A DNA stretch of 64,000 bases from Typhlomys cinereus (GCA_023101885.1 JALPQD010000395.1:1188001-1252000), one strand, 5' to 3'. Positions 36,346 to 50,057 are shown, numbered from the stretch's first letter. Numbers and translations are program-made. The notes: generated from the sequence alone by a model not told the origin.

Positions 36346-37538
36346 AAACTTCAAACTTTTTAACAATCAAGTTTACAGACCCTGTGACTGAGTTGGTTTT
36401 TCAACTGAAGACACCTCCAAGAACAGAAAGCACCAGAGACAGACAAGAGGACTTTAAAGACTAAAAAGACAGTAAGAGGTTCATGCATGTTCCTATGGAC
36501 ACATGAACATAGAAGGCCAGCTAGGAAAATGCTGAAGGGTCAGAAGTGGGACCAGATACTGACAGATAGCTAAAGCTACAGTATCTCAAAGTCTGGCACT
36601 GGCAGTGTGTAAACAGTTCAGCTGCAGGGACAGTGGACAGATAGACTTTAGACATGTCAACTTGGCGTACTTCTATATGCAGGACAAAAACGACTTTAAT
36701 AAGTGGCACGTGAATGACTCAGATGTGATGCACATACTGAATCCGCTGACATCACCTTCTTTGCCTTCCAGAGTGACAAAGATGGTTTTATAAGTCTGAC
36801 AAGGGCAATGAGAGATATGTTGCCTGTGAGAACAAACTGGTTCGAGTCCTGTGGAGGGTGGTTTAGTGGTGACTACACAAATTCTAAAGGGCGTGCAACC
36901 TTTGCTTAGTTCTGGCAACTTATTTTGCATATGCCTTCACTGTATACAATGTAACCAGGTCACAGGTCAAAATGCAGCAAATTATGATCAGAAATGTTCA
37001 CTTATTTACTATTTATTTAAGGGTATTTGCCATCGACGTCATGCCTACAATCTGCCCATAGACACTGCTGCTCAGTACAGCCCGGTGCCACCAACTACAC
37101 ACTATGTGATGATCCTGTACAGGTAACTTCACCCTCTATGCCTTCCTTCTATCCGTGCAAAAATGCTACTGGTCCAGGAGCAGAGATGAGGGTTAAAGAA
37201 GTGATAGAATGCCGGAAACTCTATCATATTAGGAAGCCAGTAGCTGTTGACTCTCCCCTTCCTTTCACGGACTTGTAAGGACTAATGTTACATATAAAAG
37301 ACCACAAAATAATATACGCCAACTCCTTTACTAAAGCACAATTTGGGTTTGGAATCTAGTGGCATAATGTGATCCTTTAAAAACTTGTGCATATATATAT
37401 AGCCACACACACTTTATCCACAGGAGATACTATTATTAAAGTGGACGACTGCTTTAAAAATACCACCTATTGTGTGAATTTTACTCACTGAAGATGAATT
37501 GCCATCATTATAAGAATGCTTTAAAAAAAGGGAAAGCT

Positions 37539-37800
37539 GGGGCTGAGAGATGGCTCAGGGGTTAAGACTATCTTGCAAACAGAAATTCCTGAGTTCAGAC
37601 CCCAAGTACCACGTAAAGGCCAGGCCGGAAATGGTGATGACCTGCACATCCGGCCCTGGTGGGCGGAGCCTGGGAAATCCCAGAACGAAGAAAGGAGGTA
37701 GAAGCAATGGAGGATGATTCCCAAAGTCACCCTTGGTCCTCCACAGGGACACACAGTGTCCCCTCACACACACACACACACACACACAATTAAAAAAAAA
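37539..37800 (+). repeat. dimeric ID-like/Geo-like SINE, class 1
   Basis: ID-like head ggggctgagagatggctcag, then ggggttaagactatcttgca; right half with ggtgggcggagcctgggaaa, tcccaaagtcacccttggtc and ctccacagggacacacagtg; (CA)n and A-rich tail. Confidence 0.88.
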
Positions 37801-38092
37801 GAAAAGGGAGAGCCTTAGTGTAAGTTCTATCTGAAACCAAATAGATGTTCCTACTATTTTCAGACTCAAATACACTGGATCCAGAAACCTGTAGTATCAA
37901 GTGACTGAGCTGCAAAGTTCTTTCGTGAGGCTAACCAAATAACTCCCGCTGTCCACTTGAAAGCGTTCTAAAACATTCTCTATTGTCTCTGAGCGTCCTA
38001 GCCCTGGCTGAACTCCAACTCTGCAGGTGAGGCTGACCTTGAGCCCCTGGGGTCCTGTGGCCAAGGGCTACTGCCCACCGCCCTGTGCGTCA

Positions 38093-39110
<1,018 letters not shown>

Positions 39111-39324
39111 TCATCGCTCAGCTGTATAGACCATATGTTAGTAAGAATTCTTTACCAAATCGTGTGAAAATGACAAGCATATTGATTCGAAGATGGTAAC
39201 TGCTATTTCCAACTAGTTTAAGCTTTTAAAATTCATTAATTTGACGTGAATATAACCAGAAATGGACAAAATATAAGTCAAAGTATAGAGTGTAAGTTTT
39301 GAGCTTTAAAGCATTTTTTTGTTG

Positions 39325-39435
39325 TTGCTGCTTTGTTGAAGGTCTCATGTAGCCCGAGCTAGTCTCAGGCTGTCTAGCTAAGGCGAGCCTTAAACTCCCG
39401 ATTCTCCAGCCTCCTGCTTCTAGTGCTGGGAAGAC
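39325..39435 (-). repeat. B1 SINE, antisense
   Basis: On the + strand: gaaggtctcatgtagcccga, gctagtctcaggctgtctag, cttaaactcccgattctcca, gcctcctgcttctagtgctg. Confidence 0.7.
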
Positions 39436-39462
39436 AGGCCTGCGCTCCCATCCATCTTCAGT

Positions 39463-39690
39463 CTGGCTGGGGAGATGGACCCGTGGGTACGGACGGGGCT
39501 TGCTGTACAGGCCCCATGAAGGGATTTTAGACGCCCCCATCCTGTGTGTAAAAGCCAGACCAAGAGACGCAATGTCCATAATTCCTGCACTCCCACAGGA
39601 AATGGAAGGCAGAGACCAGGTGAAAAGACAAAGAATGACATCACAGGTTGTCTTCTGACCTCCACATGCACATTCACACAGCTGTTTCAA
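39463..39690 (+). repeat. ID-headed SINE remnant (B4-like)
   Basis: Eroded head ggctggggagatggacccgt and ggggcttgctgtacaggc; body with tcctgcactcccacaggaaa; end with tcttctgacctccacatgca. Confidence 0.5.
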
Positions 39691-40074
39691 AATCTGTCAA
39701 TGTTAATACATACGTCTATCTCAAAAATCAACCTATGCTTAGGATGAACGTCAAGCATTTGCTCGCCAGTCCTCTTGGGTCAGCGAGTAAGACTGTTCTT
39801 TCAGTAGGCTCTACTCGCCCCCCCCCGGCCGGTCACTGCCTCCTCCCAACCTCATTAGTATGTGGGCTCTCAGCTGTTAACCACTCCTCTGCAATCAGTT
39901 AAGTCTCCCACTTCTGCTGCCTAACAGATGCTCCAGCAGGAGCCTGTCTGTCTGCAGGACTATCTTCCAGACAGGAGGAAGTGGACACCCCCTCTTCCTG
40001 AGGACACCCACTCTTCCTGCCGACATCCTCCTCCACCCTCTCTTGAACACGCTGCCATTTTACGTCTTCATTTT

Positions 40075-40355
40075 TTTCAAACTTTATTCATTCGTTCATG
40101 TATTCATTCATTGTGTGTGTGTGTAAAGTGTGTATCAGAGGGCACTCGGTGTTCCTGTGGAGGCGCAAGGGTGACTTTGGGAATCATCCTGGATTGCTTC
40201 TACCTCCTTCTTGCTTTACTCTGGGATTTCCCAGGCTCCGCCCACTGGGGCTGGAAGTGTAGGCTCCAGCATTTTAATATGGGATCTGAGATCTGAACTC
40301 AGGACCTTCTACTTGTGAGGCAGAGTCTTAACTCATGAGCCATCTCTCCAGCCTC
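40075..40355 (-). repeat. dimeric ID-like/Geo-like SINE, class 1, antisense
   Basis: On the + strand: a GTGTGTGT tail, gtgtatcagagggcactcgg, aagggtgactttgggaatca, tcctggattgcttctacctc, gggatttcccaggctccgcc, and the reversed head gaactcaggaccttctactt to catctctccagcc. Confidence 0.88.
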
Positions 40356-40581
40356 CATTACACATGTCTTTAATCCACGAGAATGATTACCAGTTTCTTC
40401 TCTTCTGGAGTAAGACTTCTGTGAGTGTGTGTACAGGTAGAAGATGTTAAAGCTGGATATCAGTCAACAACTGTATTGGAAGCGTGAGCATTCTCACTAC
40501 ACGGTTGCACGATTATTTTTCATGAAGTTCCTTCTAGTCTTTCTTTTTTTTCTTGAATTGTGTTCAAACTCTTTTTTTTTT

Positions 40582-40865
40582 AAAGATTTTTTTTTATTCA
40601 ATTGTGCATGTGTGCGCATGTGTGTATGTATGTGTGAGTGTGTGTATGTGTAGAACCATGGACAAATTCGGGAACCACCATGGCTGCCTCCACCTCCTCA
40701 TTTACTCTGCCCCGGGATTCACAGGTTCTGCCCTACCAGGACCAGAAACGCAGGCCACCCCCGCTTCCGCCCAGCGTCTATACGTGGGGTCTTGGATCCA
40801 AACTCAGGACCTTCCGCCTGCAAGGCAGAGGCTTAACCCCTGAGCTACCTTACCTCTCCAGCCCC
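40582..40865 (-). repeat. dimeric ID-like/Geo-like SINE, class 2, antisense
   Basis: Close to the copies at 36,072 and 59,690: agaaccatggacaaattcgg, aaccaccatggctgcctcca, gaccagaaacgcaggccacc, gtctatacgtggggtcttgg, and head through cttacctctccagcccc, with a few bases (cttac) duplicated in the head. Confidence 0.88.
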
Positions 40866-41029
40866 TTGAATTGTGCTCAAACTCTTTAGGATGCTGTTGT
40901 GATAATGACAAGATACAGTGGATTTTTCTGAAAAACAAATGTCCTCCAAGAAGGTATTACAGAAAGGTACATAACAAAGTCTAACTTTGAGCTAGGAGAC
41001 GTGTGAGCACACATGTAGCGCTGGACAGT

Positions 41030-41260
41030 CAGCTCACACTGTCACCCCAGCGCTCCCCAGGGAGATAGGAAGTAGAGACAGGAGGGTCCTGGGAGCTCTA
41101 GGGCAAGCAGCACACACAGCTGCGAACAAGAACCCTTCGCAGGTTCGACCACCTGAGTTACACGTAAAGGTGAAAAGAGAAATCAACACCACAAAGTTGT
41201 CTTCTGACACACACACACTACGACACCAACACATATGATAACAAAATTTTAAGAAGTTTA
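41030..41260 (+). repeat. B4-like SINE remnant
   Basis: Internal order: cactgtcaccccagcgctcc, ccagggagataggaagtaga (B1-like body), then gaacccttcgcaggttcgac, cacctgagttacacgtaaag, and tcttctgacacacacaca. The head is damaged. Confidence 0.45.
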
Positions 41261-41275
41261 AAAACAAAACGAAAA

Positions 41276-41548
41276 GGGCTGGAGAGATGGCTTGGAGATT
41301 AAGACTCTGTCTCCCAAGCAGAAGGTCCTGAGTTCAGATCCCTGGTCCACACTAAAATGCCAGGCAGAAATGGCTGCAGCCTGCACTTCTGGCCCTGGTG
41401 GTCAGAGCCTGGGAAATCCCAGAGCAAAGCAAAAAGGAGGTAGAAGTAATCCAGAATGAGTCCCAAAGTCACCCTTGGTCCTCCACAGTGACATAAAGTG
41501 CTCTCTGATATATACACACATAAATAAAGCAAATATATTTTTTAAAAT
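41276..41548 (+). repeat. dimeric ID-like/Geo-like SINE, class 1
   Basis: Intact: gggctggagagatggcttgg, agcagaaggtcctgagttca, ctggccctggtggtcagagc, aatgagtcccaaagtcaccc, and an A/T-rich tail. Confidence 0.9.
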
Positions 41549-41569
41549 GCTAGAACAACAAATATACCT

Positions 41570-41690
41570 GTATGCACACCTGTAATCAGCACTAAAGAAG
41601 CTGAAGTACTCTCTGCTTAAAGATTCAAGGCCAACCTAGGTCACAGTTTGAGTTCAAGACTAGCCTGGGCTACATGAGACTATTTTTAAA
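41570..41690 (+). repeat. B1 SINE
   Basis: acctgtaatcagcactaaag, gattcaaggccaacctaggt, gagttcaagactagcctggg, ctacatgagactattttt. Confidence 0.75.
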
Positions 41691-41694
41691 AAAG

Positions 41695-41872
41695 CAGACA
41701 GGGAGGGCAAGACAGCGCAGCAGGTGAAGTGTCTGCTTGCAAACCTGGCGGCCGGCTTTTGATTACTGGAAGCCCACATAGTGGAAAGAGAAGTGACTTC
41801 TGAAAGTTGTCCTTGGACCTTCCCAATGTACCATGGCATGCACGAGGTTTCCCTCTCTCATAAACAAACATT
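41695..41872 (+). repeat. short ID-headed SINE
   Basis: Same family as 24,351, 30,695 and 57,695: cagcgcagcaggtgaagtgt, ctgcttgcaaacctggcggc, then gaagtgacttctgaaagttg and ccttggaccttcccaatgta. A long purine tract follows as its tail. Confidence 0.55.
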
Positions 41873-42021
41873 AAAAAAAGAAAGAAAGAAAAAACAGGAA
41901 AGAGAGGAAGAGAGGAAGGAAAAGAGGGAGGGCAGAAAGGAAAAGGAAAAAAGGAAAAAGGAAAGAAAGGAGGGGAAAATAAAGGGGGAAAGGGAAAGAG
42001 AAAGGAAAGGGGAAAAAGGAG
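41873..42021. repeat. 149-nt almost pure purine tract (A/G)
   Basis: The + strand has only three pyrimidines (C at 41895 and 41933, T at 41980) in 149 bases. It probably expanded from the A-rich tail of the preceding SINE. Such tracts can form triplex (H-DNA) structures. Confidence 0.93.
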
Positions 42022-42364
42022 TCACTGGAAAGATCTAAGACATTCAAGGACCAGGCTGAACTGAGGAAGGAGACTGGAACTTTCAGAAATGGACGTGCCC
42101 AAAGGATGCTCTGAGAGAAGCCAATGCAAAGACTAAAGGTCTCTCAACCCAGCTCTCCGGAGTGAACTTCAAAACAAGCTTTTCTAAGACAATCCTATTC
42201 CAGTCATCGCCACTCCTGACTATGATGTGAGGGTAGAGGCCGCAGTCGGGCCATCACCTAGCGGTGGGCCCAGTCCCCTCTCTGAGCGGCCGTCCAGCTC
42301 TCAAAGTCCTCTCAGCACCTCAGTCAGGGGCTGCCAGTTAACGAATGAGGTTGGTCAAACACAG

Positions 42365-42780
42365 ATGATTTATTTTTTATTCGTGTGTGATGGGTATGTG
42401 TGCTGGTGTTGCGGGCACGTGAGTATGCGAGTATGGGTGAGTGTGCAAGGGCTTTGCAGGAATGAACAGCCATTGCAAGCACAGTTCGTCATCCTTCAGC
42501 CCCCGGCCCTGCTCCCGCCCCCGCCTGCCCTTGCTCTGGCCTCTTGAGCTTTTGGGTATTGTTCCTCATCTTCGCACTTTGCTCAACATGGGGTCTTTTC
42601 TGTTGCACCAGGCAGAGAGATTCCAGAGATCCTGAGGGCTCCGCTTCCACTCTGAGTAAGTGCCCGGGGATGACAGACGCTTACATCACTATGCCTGGCA
42701 TGTGGGAAGTCCGTAGCCAGATTTGGTGTCAGACTTGCAGGATAAGCGTTTTACCTGCCTGAGACATCTTCCCAGCACCA
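42365..42780 (-). repeat. B4-like SINE, antisense, eroded
   Basis: On the + strand: a gtgtgatgggtatgtgtg tail, ctttgcaggaatgaacagc, later acttgcaggataagcgtttt and acctgcctgagacatcttcc at the head end. The middle part is too diverged to place reliably. Confidence 0.45.
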
Positions 42781-42802
42781 AAAAAAAAAAAAAAAAAAAA
42801 AG

Positions 42803-43064
42803 TATTTTTATGTGTGTGCACGTGCATGTGTGTCAGAGGACACTGTGTGCCAACAGAGGTCCAAGGGTGACTTTGGGAATCATCTTGGATTGTTCTACCT
42901 CCTTTTCGCTTTGCTCTGGGGTATCTGTAGCTCCAAATTCCAGGTCCAGAAGTGCAGGCCACTGCTATTTCTGCCCAGTGTTTTTATACAGGATCAGGAA
43001 TCCGAACTTGGTCCCTCCTGCTTGAGAGACAGAGGCTTAACTCCTGAGCCATCGCTTCAGCCCC
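42803..43064 (-). repeat. dimeric ID-like/Geo-like SINE, class 1, antisense
   Basis: On the + strand: gtgtgtcagaggacactgtg, aagggtgactttgggaatca, then gtccagaagtgcaggccact and the reversed head ggcttaactcctgagccatc up to gcttcagcccc. A poly(A) run of about 21 bases (42,781-42,801) abuts it. Confidence 0.85.
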
Positions 43065-44019
43065 ACTAAAATTGTTTTAGATTAACAAATGAAACATGCA
43101 AAATGTGTATTTTAGTGGATTATTACACATTAATTAAAATATGTAATTTCTTGTAGCACCCATGACCCTCACCTGTCCCCAGTGTGGTTGATGCAGGAGT
43201 CCTACCCTGAGCCCAGGAGTTCCGCCCGAGCCCAGGACTTCAGGGCCGAGAGGTTCCACTGCGGAATCTTCCTAGTTTCTATAATCCACTCTGCTCATTT
43301 AGCAGTGACTGCTAAAAAGTTGCATGTCTATTTAATGTCTTCCTGATACATTCTTGTTAATTCTAAAACAATGATTTTTTTCATTCTAGTATTTCGGTAG
43401 TTTTATAGTAACTAAATAATCACAACAGGTCCCAAGAATCTTTGATAAAAATGCTTGGCAAACACACACACTGATCTTTGATGGAGATCAAGGACCCCAT
43501 GCCAGGGCCTAGGGGGCATGTTTTGACCAAGGGAAGCAGTGAGTGCTGTCAATTTAGCAAGTCAAGTAAGGACTGCTCTTCGGTTTCTGTGGTCACTGTG
43601 GCAGGAAACTGGCAGAGATTTCTTAACTCAAGAGGACATTGACACAACAATGGCAAAAAGATAAATCACTCCACCTGGGGTGACCGCATAGACAAAATCC
43701 ATAAAGAAGCAATTCATGGAAAACTGCAGTCATCATTAAACATGTCCAGTGTCTGTGAATGCCCCAAGAATCAAAGAAATACAAGTTTTTCAAACTGACT
43801 ATGTAGCTAGGCATGGCATTTAAAGATACCAGCAGGAGAGGCAAGTCCAGAAAGCAATTGATAATCTTGACTTTATCTCCAGAACTTCAACCTAAAAGAT
43901 GTAATGATTAGCTGCACCTATAAGCAGGGTATGAAACACCCCTTGACAGGAGAGTCACTAGTTATACTCCCCTCCATCCAGGAAACAGGACACATTCAAG
44001 AGCCACTAAAATAGTTTTT

Positions 44020-44036
44020 AAAAATATTTTATTTTA

Positions 44037-44079
<43 letters not shown>

Positions 44080-44210
44080 CGCGCGCATGTGTGTATTAGA
44101 GGGCACCGTGTGTCCCTGTGGAGGACCAAGGGTGACTTCAGGAATCATCCTGGATTGCTTCTACCTCCTTCTTGCTTTGCTCCGGGATTTCCCAGGCTCC
44201 GCCCACCAGA
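44020..44210 (-). repeat. dimeric ID-like/Geo-like SINE, class 1, 5'-truncated
   Basis: Only the right half is present: (GT)n tail at 44,041-44,077, then gagggcaccgtgtgtccctg, aagggtgacttcaggaatca and gggatttcccaggctccgcc. The tRNA-like left half is missing. Confidence 0.82.
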
Positions 44211-45590
44211 GCCATTTGCCTAGAATGTGAAAAGCCCTACTTTTGATCTTTTTACTACCATGAACAAATAAATACTTTGAGAAAAGTATCTAATGGCTTG
44301 GTAATATGCTCATGACAATATGCTGAGTGCCTATATTATATCCCAATATATACAAAATATATCTCAACTTTGTAAAAGTTTAAAAAAGACTAAAAGAAAT
44401 TACACCAAAATGTGATTATGTGATTAGTGTGTTGTTAGTGTGATTGGTGGTGTTTGTGGTAGGAGTAAAAGTACTTTTAATTTTCTTTGGATTTTTTCTA
44501 TATCATGGCTTCTTAAAAAGGCTGGTTTATTTTCATAATCAAAACACAATTACAACACTAGAATAAATAACATGTAAGTAGAAGCCAGAGAGCCTTACAT
44601 AACAGATCACTTGAAGCAAGGAGGCCCTGGGGAGGGGAGCTCCTCCTGATGTCCTGAAGAGCATTTGTGCAGTTCCCTGGGCGCCTCCACCCCAGGCCAG
44701 GAGCACACGGCTTTGGCAGACAGGCCCACACCGGAAATTAAACCGGAGTCATGAATACAGAAATGCTTTTCTTCTCCAATGCCATTTGACCCCTTCTATC
44801 AAACACTGTGCGCATCTGGATTTGATCAAAAGTTACATAATGGGGGAAGTGGCCTGGAAAACACCTGGAGTCAGCAGGACACAGACACCACCCAGGCAAA
44901 TGGGGCCGGGGCTGAAGTGGGCTGGTCCCCAGTGCTGGGACTCAAGCTGAGAGCCTGAGAAGGTATACAGGGGACAAGGTCTCTGTCAGGAAGTCTCCAG
45001 CTACCCCCTGCCACAGGACAGAGGCCCTCCAAGCATGCTCTCTGACACCCCCTCCCCCTCCTTCGCTCTAGTCCTAGAGTCAGCCGCCAAAGCCCAAAGG
45101 GAAGTATTGCTCATGCATGCCTCTGGATGGAGACACTGAAGTCCACGGTCCAACACCAGACCCTTCCAGCCAATTCCCAGTCCAGGCTGATGTCAAAACT
45201 GACTCATGGCGTATCAATGCCAAGTTGCTTTCTTCATTTCATAGTGAACTATGCTCGTCAACCTTAAAAACGATCACCACTTACAAGGCCAAAGTTGCAG
45301 AATGGACTCAAATCTTTGTTGCTTAACATATGAACTTTCCACCAGTCGCCTTGCTGTCAGGAAATCGGACTCCCCCCCCTCCCCCCCCCCCGCCCCATGC
45401 TTCGCCAAAAAAAAGTCCCAAGGCTTTATTCAAAAAAGATGCCTCTCAGAACTAACTCACTTCTGCTCTCATAGCAGATCTATGATTATGGTCTTAGGAA
45501 ATAAACTGAAGGATCTATTCATATTCTTAATTCTTCTCAGTATTTCTGCTATATCTTTTCTGAAATATATTTTAAATATACTTAAGATTT

Positions 45591-45791
45591 GAGGTGCCGA
45601 AGAGATGGCTCAGGGGTTAAGCCTTTGCTGTGCAAGCAGCAGGTCCTGAACCTGGATCCCAGATCCCACATAAATATGACCGGAGGAAATGGCGGTAGCC
45701 TGTGCTTCCCATCCTGGAAGGCAGAATTGGGAAATTCCAGAGCAAATCAAAGAGGAGGTAGAAGTAATCCAGGCACACATAGTGCCTTCTG

Positions 45792-45846
<55 letters not shown>

Positions 45847-45858
45847 TACACACACACA
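45591..45858 (+). repeat. dimeric ID-like/Geo-like SINE, class 1, with long (CA)n tail
   Basis: gaggtgccgaagagatggct, caagcagcaggtcctgaacc, then ggaggtagaagtaatccagg and a shortened right half, ending in about 26 CA units. Confidence 0.85.
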
Positions 45859-46241
45859 AAATCAATCAATCAATAATCTGTTAAAAAATTAGGATTTGAA
45901 TTCTTTAAAAGTGCCTTTTACCCCATATAAGACCATTTTGTCCTTTTGCTGAAAGTTAAGTCCCCACCCATCAATGAAACTCTAGAGAGTTACCAACCAG
46001 CTAGTTGAGCACCAGGAATTGGTGATATCTGGAAAATGCTTCTGAGCCACTAAAAACCTTTGGCCCCAGATTGCTTGACAATTTGATACAAAACTCACTG
46101 GATCTATCTGTGCATGATTAACATATTTGGACAGTATTCTAGGAAATGGTTTACATCTTTCAAGTATGATTTAAAGATTGTTTTACATAAAAATAATTCT
46201 TTCTCAAAGCTGTGAGTTGCTGATGAAAAATGTTAGTAACA

Positions 46242-46517
46242 GGGCTGGAGAGATAGCTCAGGGATTAATACTCTGTCTTGAAAGCAGAAGGTCCTATGTT
46301 TGAATCCCAGGTCCCTTGTAAAAAATGCCTGCACTTCAGGCTCTGGTGGGAGGAGCCTGGGAAATTCCAGAGCAAAGCAAGAAAGAGGTAGAAGCAATCC
46401 AGGATGATTCCTGAAGTCACCCTTGGTTCTCCACAGAGACACATAGTGCCCTCCCTCCCTCGCTCGCACGCACGGATGCACGCACGCACGCACAATCAAC
46501 CAACCAACCAATCAATG
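46242..46517 (+). repeat. dimeric ID-like/Geo-like SINE, class 1
   Basis: gggctggagagatagctcag, aaagcagaaggtcctatgtt, gaggtagaagcaatccagga, tgaagtcacccttggttctc, and a tail of CGCA and CCAA repeats. Confidence 0.88.
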
Positions 46518-49335
46518 TTAATAACAGATTCTCTGATACAGAGACAGGGCCTGTCTGGTCTAGACTGCTGGGGACAGGGAACACGGCTACTGAGACTATC
46601 CAGGGGGGTAGAATGCCCACACATTCTAAGTGGCAGGAGACTTGAGTCTCAAGGGAAGTCCTCCGGAAGCTTCCCACATTCCTGCTAGCATGGAGCCCAG
46701 GGCCACAGTTCCTCTGCAGTACAGGGAGGCACCTGCTTCAGGCCATCCTCACCTTGGGCTCTGGGAGGTTCTTAGGGAGGGGGTGGGAGAAGCTTCTGTG
46801 GGGGAGGGGCAGGGGACGGGGCAGCTGCCCCCCCCCCACGCTGCTTCAGCCTGCTCTCTCCTTGGTGGTTCCTTGGAGACTTCCTCCAGCTCAAGGAATC
46901 TCTGCAATGCGCAAATCTATCAAACAGACCCGGAAAGGACAGCGCTTGAGTTTTGCTTCACACTCTGTTCCAGCTGATGAGATCACGCTCAGACTATCTT
47001 CGAGTCAGTTTGTAACTGCCTGGTACCACGCTTCAGAACTGAGCTCGCTAAAGTCATGACCTGCATGCTACACATCCCTTCTCTTAACACAACTCAAACA
47101 CCTATTTCCACTGGATGGAGCCACAATCCACAGCTGTTAGCGATGCTCTTTAAGAAGCACAGTGGCGTATTTCAAGAGGTAGTGACGTTTTCACATTCAA
47201 GGACACAGAGTTCCTGCATCTACCCCAGTCTCTAAGGGCCTTCTAAGTAATGACTCCTGTGCTAGCTGTCTCTGTGCTCAACAAGACCCCAAAGACTAAT
47301 TAGGGAGAGGAGTCCCCGGGCAGGAGGGTGCCACCCATGGCAGGTCCATCTTAGGGTACATTCTTTAAAGTAATGCTGCTTCATCCCTTTCTGCTGGTAG
47401 GTTATTACAGACAGCAATTACACAGGTTTCTAGATAAATCTGTTCCAAAACCGCAAGATCAAGGTAGTCCAAGTTTTAAATATTTCCCCTGAAATTATTT
47501 TTACATCATTGCTCCCTGAACTTCTGTTCCAGTTAAATGCCCTAGCACTAACCTTTCTGGGGATATAATCCTTGTCTCCTAAAAGCAAAATATAAAAAAA
47601 GGAAAAAATTTCACACACCTCCTAAAAATCTATTGCTAAAGAAGCCCATAATTGCTGGAAATGGGGTGTAAAGATCTTTTAAAAAACGGACACCATCATT
47701 TTCCAGAACTACTCAGAACATCTGCCATCCACGCACAGGCCAGCATGGAGTGGACCTTACATCTCAGCACTGCCCCTCTAAGTTTCTCACCGTCACTCTC
47801 TTATCTACAGCTGTATACTTTTGACCCCCCCAAACTCAATGTTACTCACTGACTGAGGGGTCTTTCTGAATGCTGCTCCGACTATACCCTCGCTTCCAAT
47901 TTCTATAGACTACTGTCTGTCATTTGTTACCACCATCCACTAGCAGTGTTACTCAGGCAGTATTCAGAACACCTTATGCCTTGTAGGGTGAGTGAAACTG
48001 CCCCTCAGTCTGTACAGGCCCCAGAAAACAGCTGGCACTGTCATTCCTACCTGTGGCAGAGAAAAATCTGAGCTCCTCTTGCAGAAGTATCAGCAGGTAC
48101 CAAGCCCCGCAGGGTCTGATAAAGAGCTGTACCTCCTCTTTTTCCATTCCATCTTTTCCATGCTCCTTGCAGTACCCCCAACCCCACCCCCTAACTGCTC
48201 CTGACAGGTCCTTCCCAGCCCGCAGCCTCTCTCTGGCCACTCCCAGTCAGTGTTCTCTACTGACCCTCCCACCCTCCCCTCCCACCAAATTGATCTCTGT
48301 CACCACCCTGCATGAATCCTCTCAACACACCAAGGGACCCACTCATGTCCCTAGGGTACCACAGATTTGGGCTCTGGCACGGACAGGTCAGGTTCAAACA
48401 GGTGCTCAGTGCCTGAAGACAATCTTCCCACGCCCATCCTCAAGCGCAGCAGTGGTCCCGCTGGCTGGCTCTCAGGAGGATCCACGTGTACTGTGCACAG
48501 AGCACTTGCCACCGACTCCAGCTGTGTTCCTGCCCCAAGGCCCTGCGCTGCTGGGCAACCACCCCCTTGAAGGTGCTGCCGCCCCAGATGGGCTGGGACT
48601 GAGTCTTATGGGTCTCCAGCCTCTGTATGGGGACAACGCACAGTTCTGAGGATGAGCTGAGACACAGAGCCACCACGCTTGTCCCTAGGGGAGCAGAGTT
48701 GTAAAGCAGGACTGAAAAAAGTACCCCATTCCATCTATTTACCTAAATAAAACGAAGACAAGGTGGGCTGGGCAGGTGCCCTGGCAGGACCATGCAACAC
48801 TTCTGACACACGCATCTGTGTTACCAAAGAAACAGGACCCATCAGGGACAGCTGGGGACAGGCAGCACCTCGACACCCTGGATGTGACCCTGGATGCCGG
48901 CATGGAAGTTCCAGGAGTCCTTGCACTGGCTGCAGGACCCAGCTGTCCAGTGAGCCTGCCCCCTCAAGGGTTCTTACTCCGCGAAGGCCGCAGGCCGCAG
49001 GCAGGCCCCCCTCCTGCGGCTGGTCGGGAGGGCTTGAAAGCTTCCCTCAGGGCTGCTTTACTTTCCCGTGTCGACGGCAGCCAATGTCCCTGCAGCATCT
49101 CCTTAGCCCTTAGTATTTCTGTGGCTAACTTGGGTCACTGGGCATGCCCCTCCCAAGAAGGGGACGATCTGGCTCTCATTCTACTCACGGTCCATGTTTA
49201 AAGACAATTTTAAGACATACCATGCATGATGCAGCTAGTTAAATTTTAGGACTGGAAAGAGAGGCAAAGGGTGGGACTCCCTAAGAATTCATAGATTCTG
49301 TGTCAGTGTGAGGAGACAATAGCTGCTACCGAAGC

Positions 49336-49351
49336 GGGGGGGGGGGGGGGG
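49336..49351. repeat. G16 homopolymer
   Basis: Sixteen consecutive G residues; the exact count is prone to sequencing error. Confidence 0.9.
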
Positions 49352-49904
49352 TCACCAGCACGGAGCCAGTACCACCAGCTCCATCCCCACAGCACGAGAT
49401 GGAAGTGCAGGTCTGCTCGCCCGCCAGCGCTCTACATGGTGCTCCCCATCCGGCTGCTCTCTGGTCTCACAGGTATCTCTCCCCGCTGGCCCCCTTCTCT
49501 ATCTCTGCCCCACTCCAATTTCCTTCCCTCCCTATGTTTTGCCTTTTTTCTCTCAACCTTGGTTCTGTCTCCCACCTTCTGAAGTTTGCCCTTAATCCTT
49601 TCCTCTCCTTCTTCCCAATCTCCTTCTTTCAACTTCCTGTGGCCTCTCTCTGCCCATCTGTCCTATCATACGCCACAAAGAAAAGAGGGGCCAGAAAAAT
49701 AACTCCTCACCTGAGGACAGACTTATACTCCGCAGAGCAAAGGACAGGAACTGTGAAGGAAAATTTTGCTATTCAGAAAAGTAAGACTGAACAGAAGCTG
49801 ATCTTGTTAGAGGTGGATAAAGATGCACGGGAGCTCATTACTGTCTGCTTTTGGTATGGGTTTAAATTTTTCCATTTAAAAAGGAAAGAGCCTGTATGGT
49901 ATTT

Positions 49905-50057
49905 CCTGTCAGTAACCTTAGTACTTAGGCTGAGGCAGGAGGATGGCTTGGTGCTGGAAGCCAGACTGGGCTACACGAGGCCCTGTCTCAAAAAAACCAA
50001 AACAAACCAAAACAAAACCCACAAATAAAGAGTTCAAAAAAAAAAAAAAAAAAAAAC
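49905..50057 (+). repeat. B1 SINE with A-rich tail
   Basis: agtacttaggctgaggcagg, aggatggcttggtgctggaa, gccagactgggctacacgag, gccctgtctcaaaaaaacc, then an A-run at 50,037-50,056. Confidence 0.82.

Noticed and set aside
36470..37280. possible processed pseudogene in ABL1 intron 3
   Set aside because: Several local phrases read like coding sequence, but no consistent frame or poly(A) tail was found and no parent gene was recognised.
44041..44077. (GT)n run as an independent regulatory element
   Set aside because: It is the tail of the truncated dimeric SINE at 44,020.
48053..48649. 198-codon open frame on the + strand in ABL1 intron 1a
   Set aside because: Low-complexity Ser/Pro/Leu composition and no recognisable family.
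49399..50028. 209-codon open frame on the + strand in ABL1 intron 1a
   Set aside because: The frame crosses a pyrimidine-rich stretch and ends inside a B1 SINE and its A-rich tail; no domain or splice signals support it.
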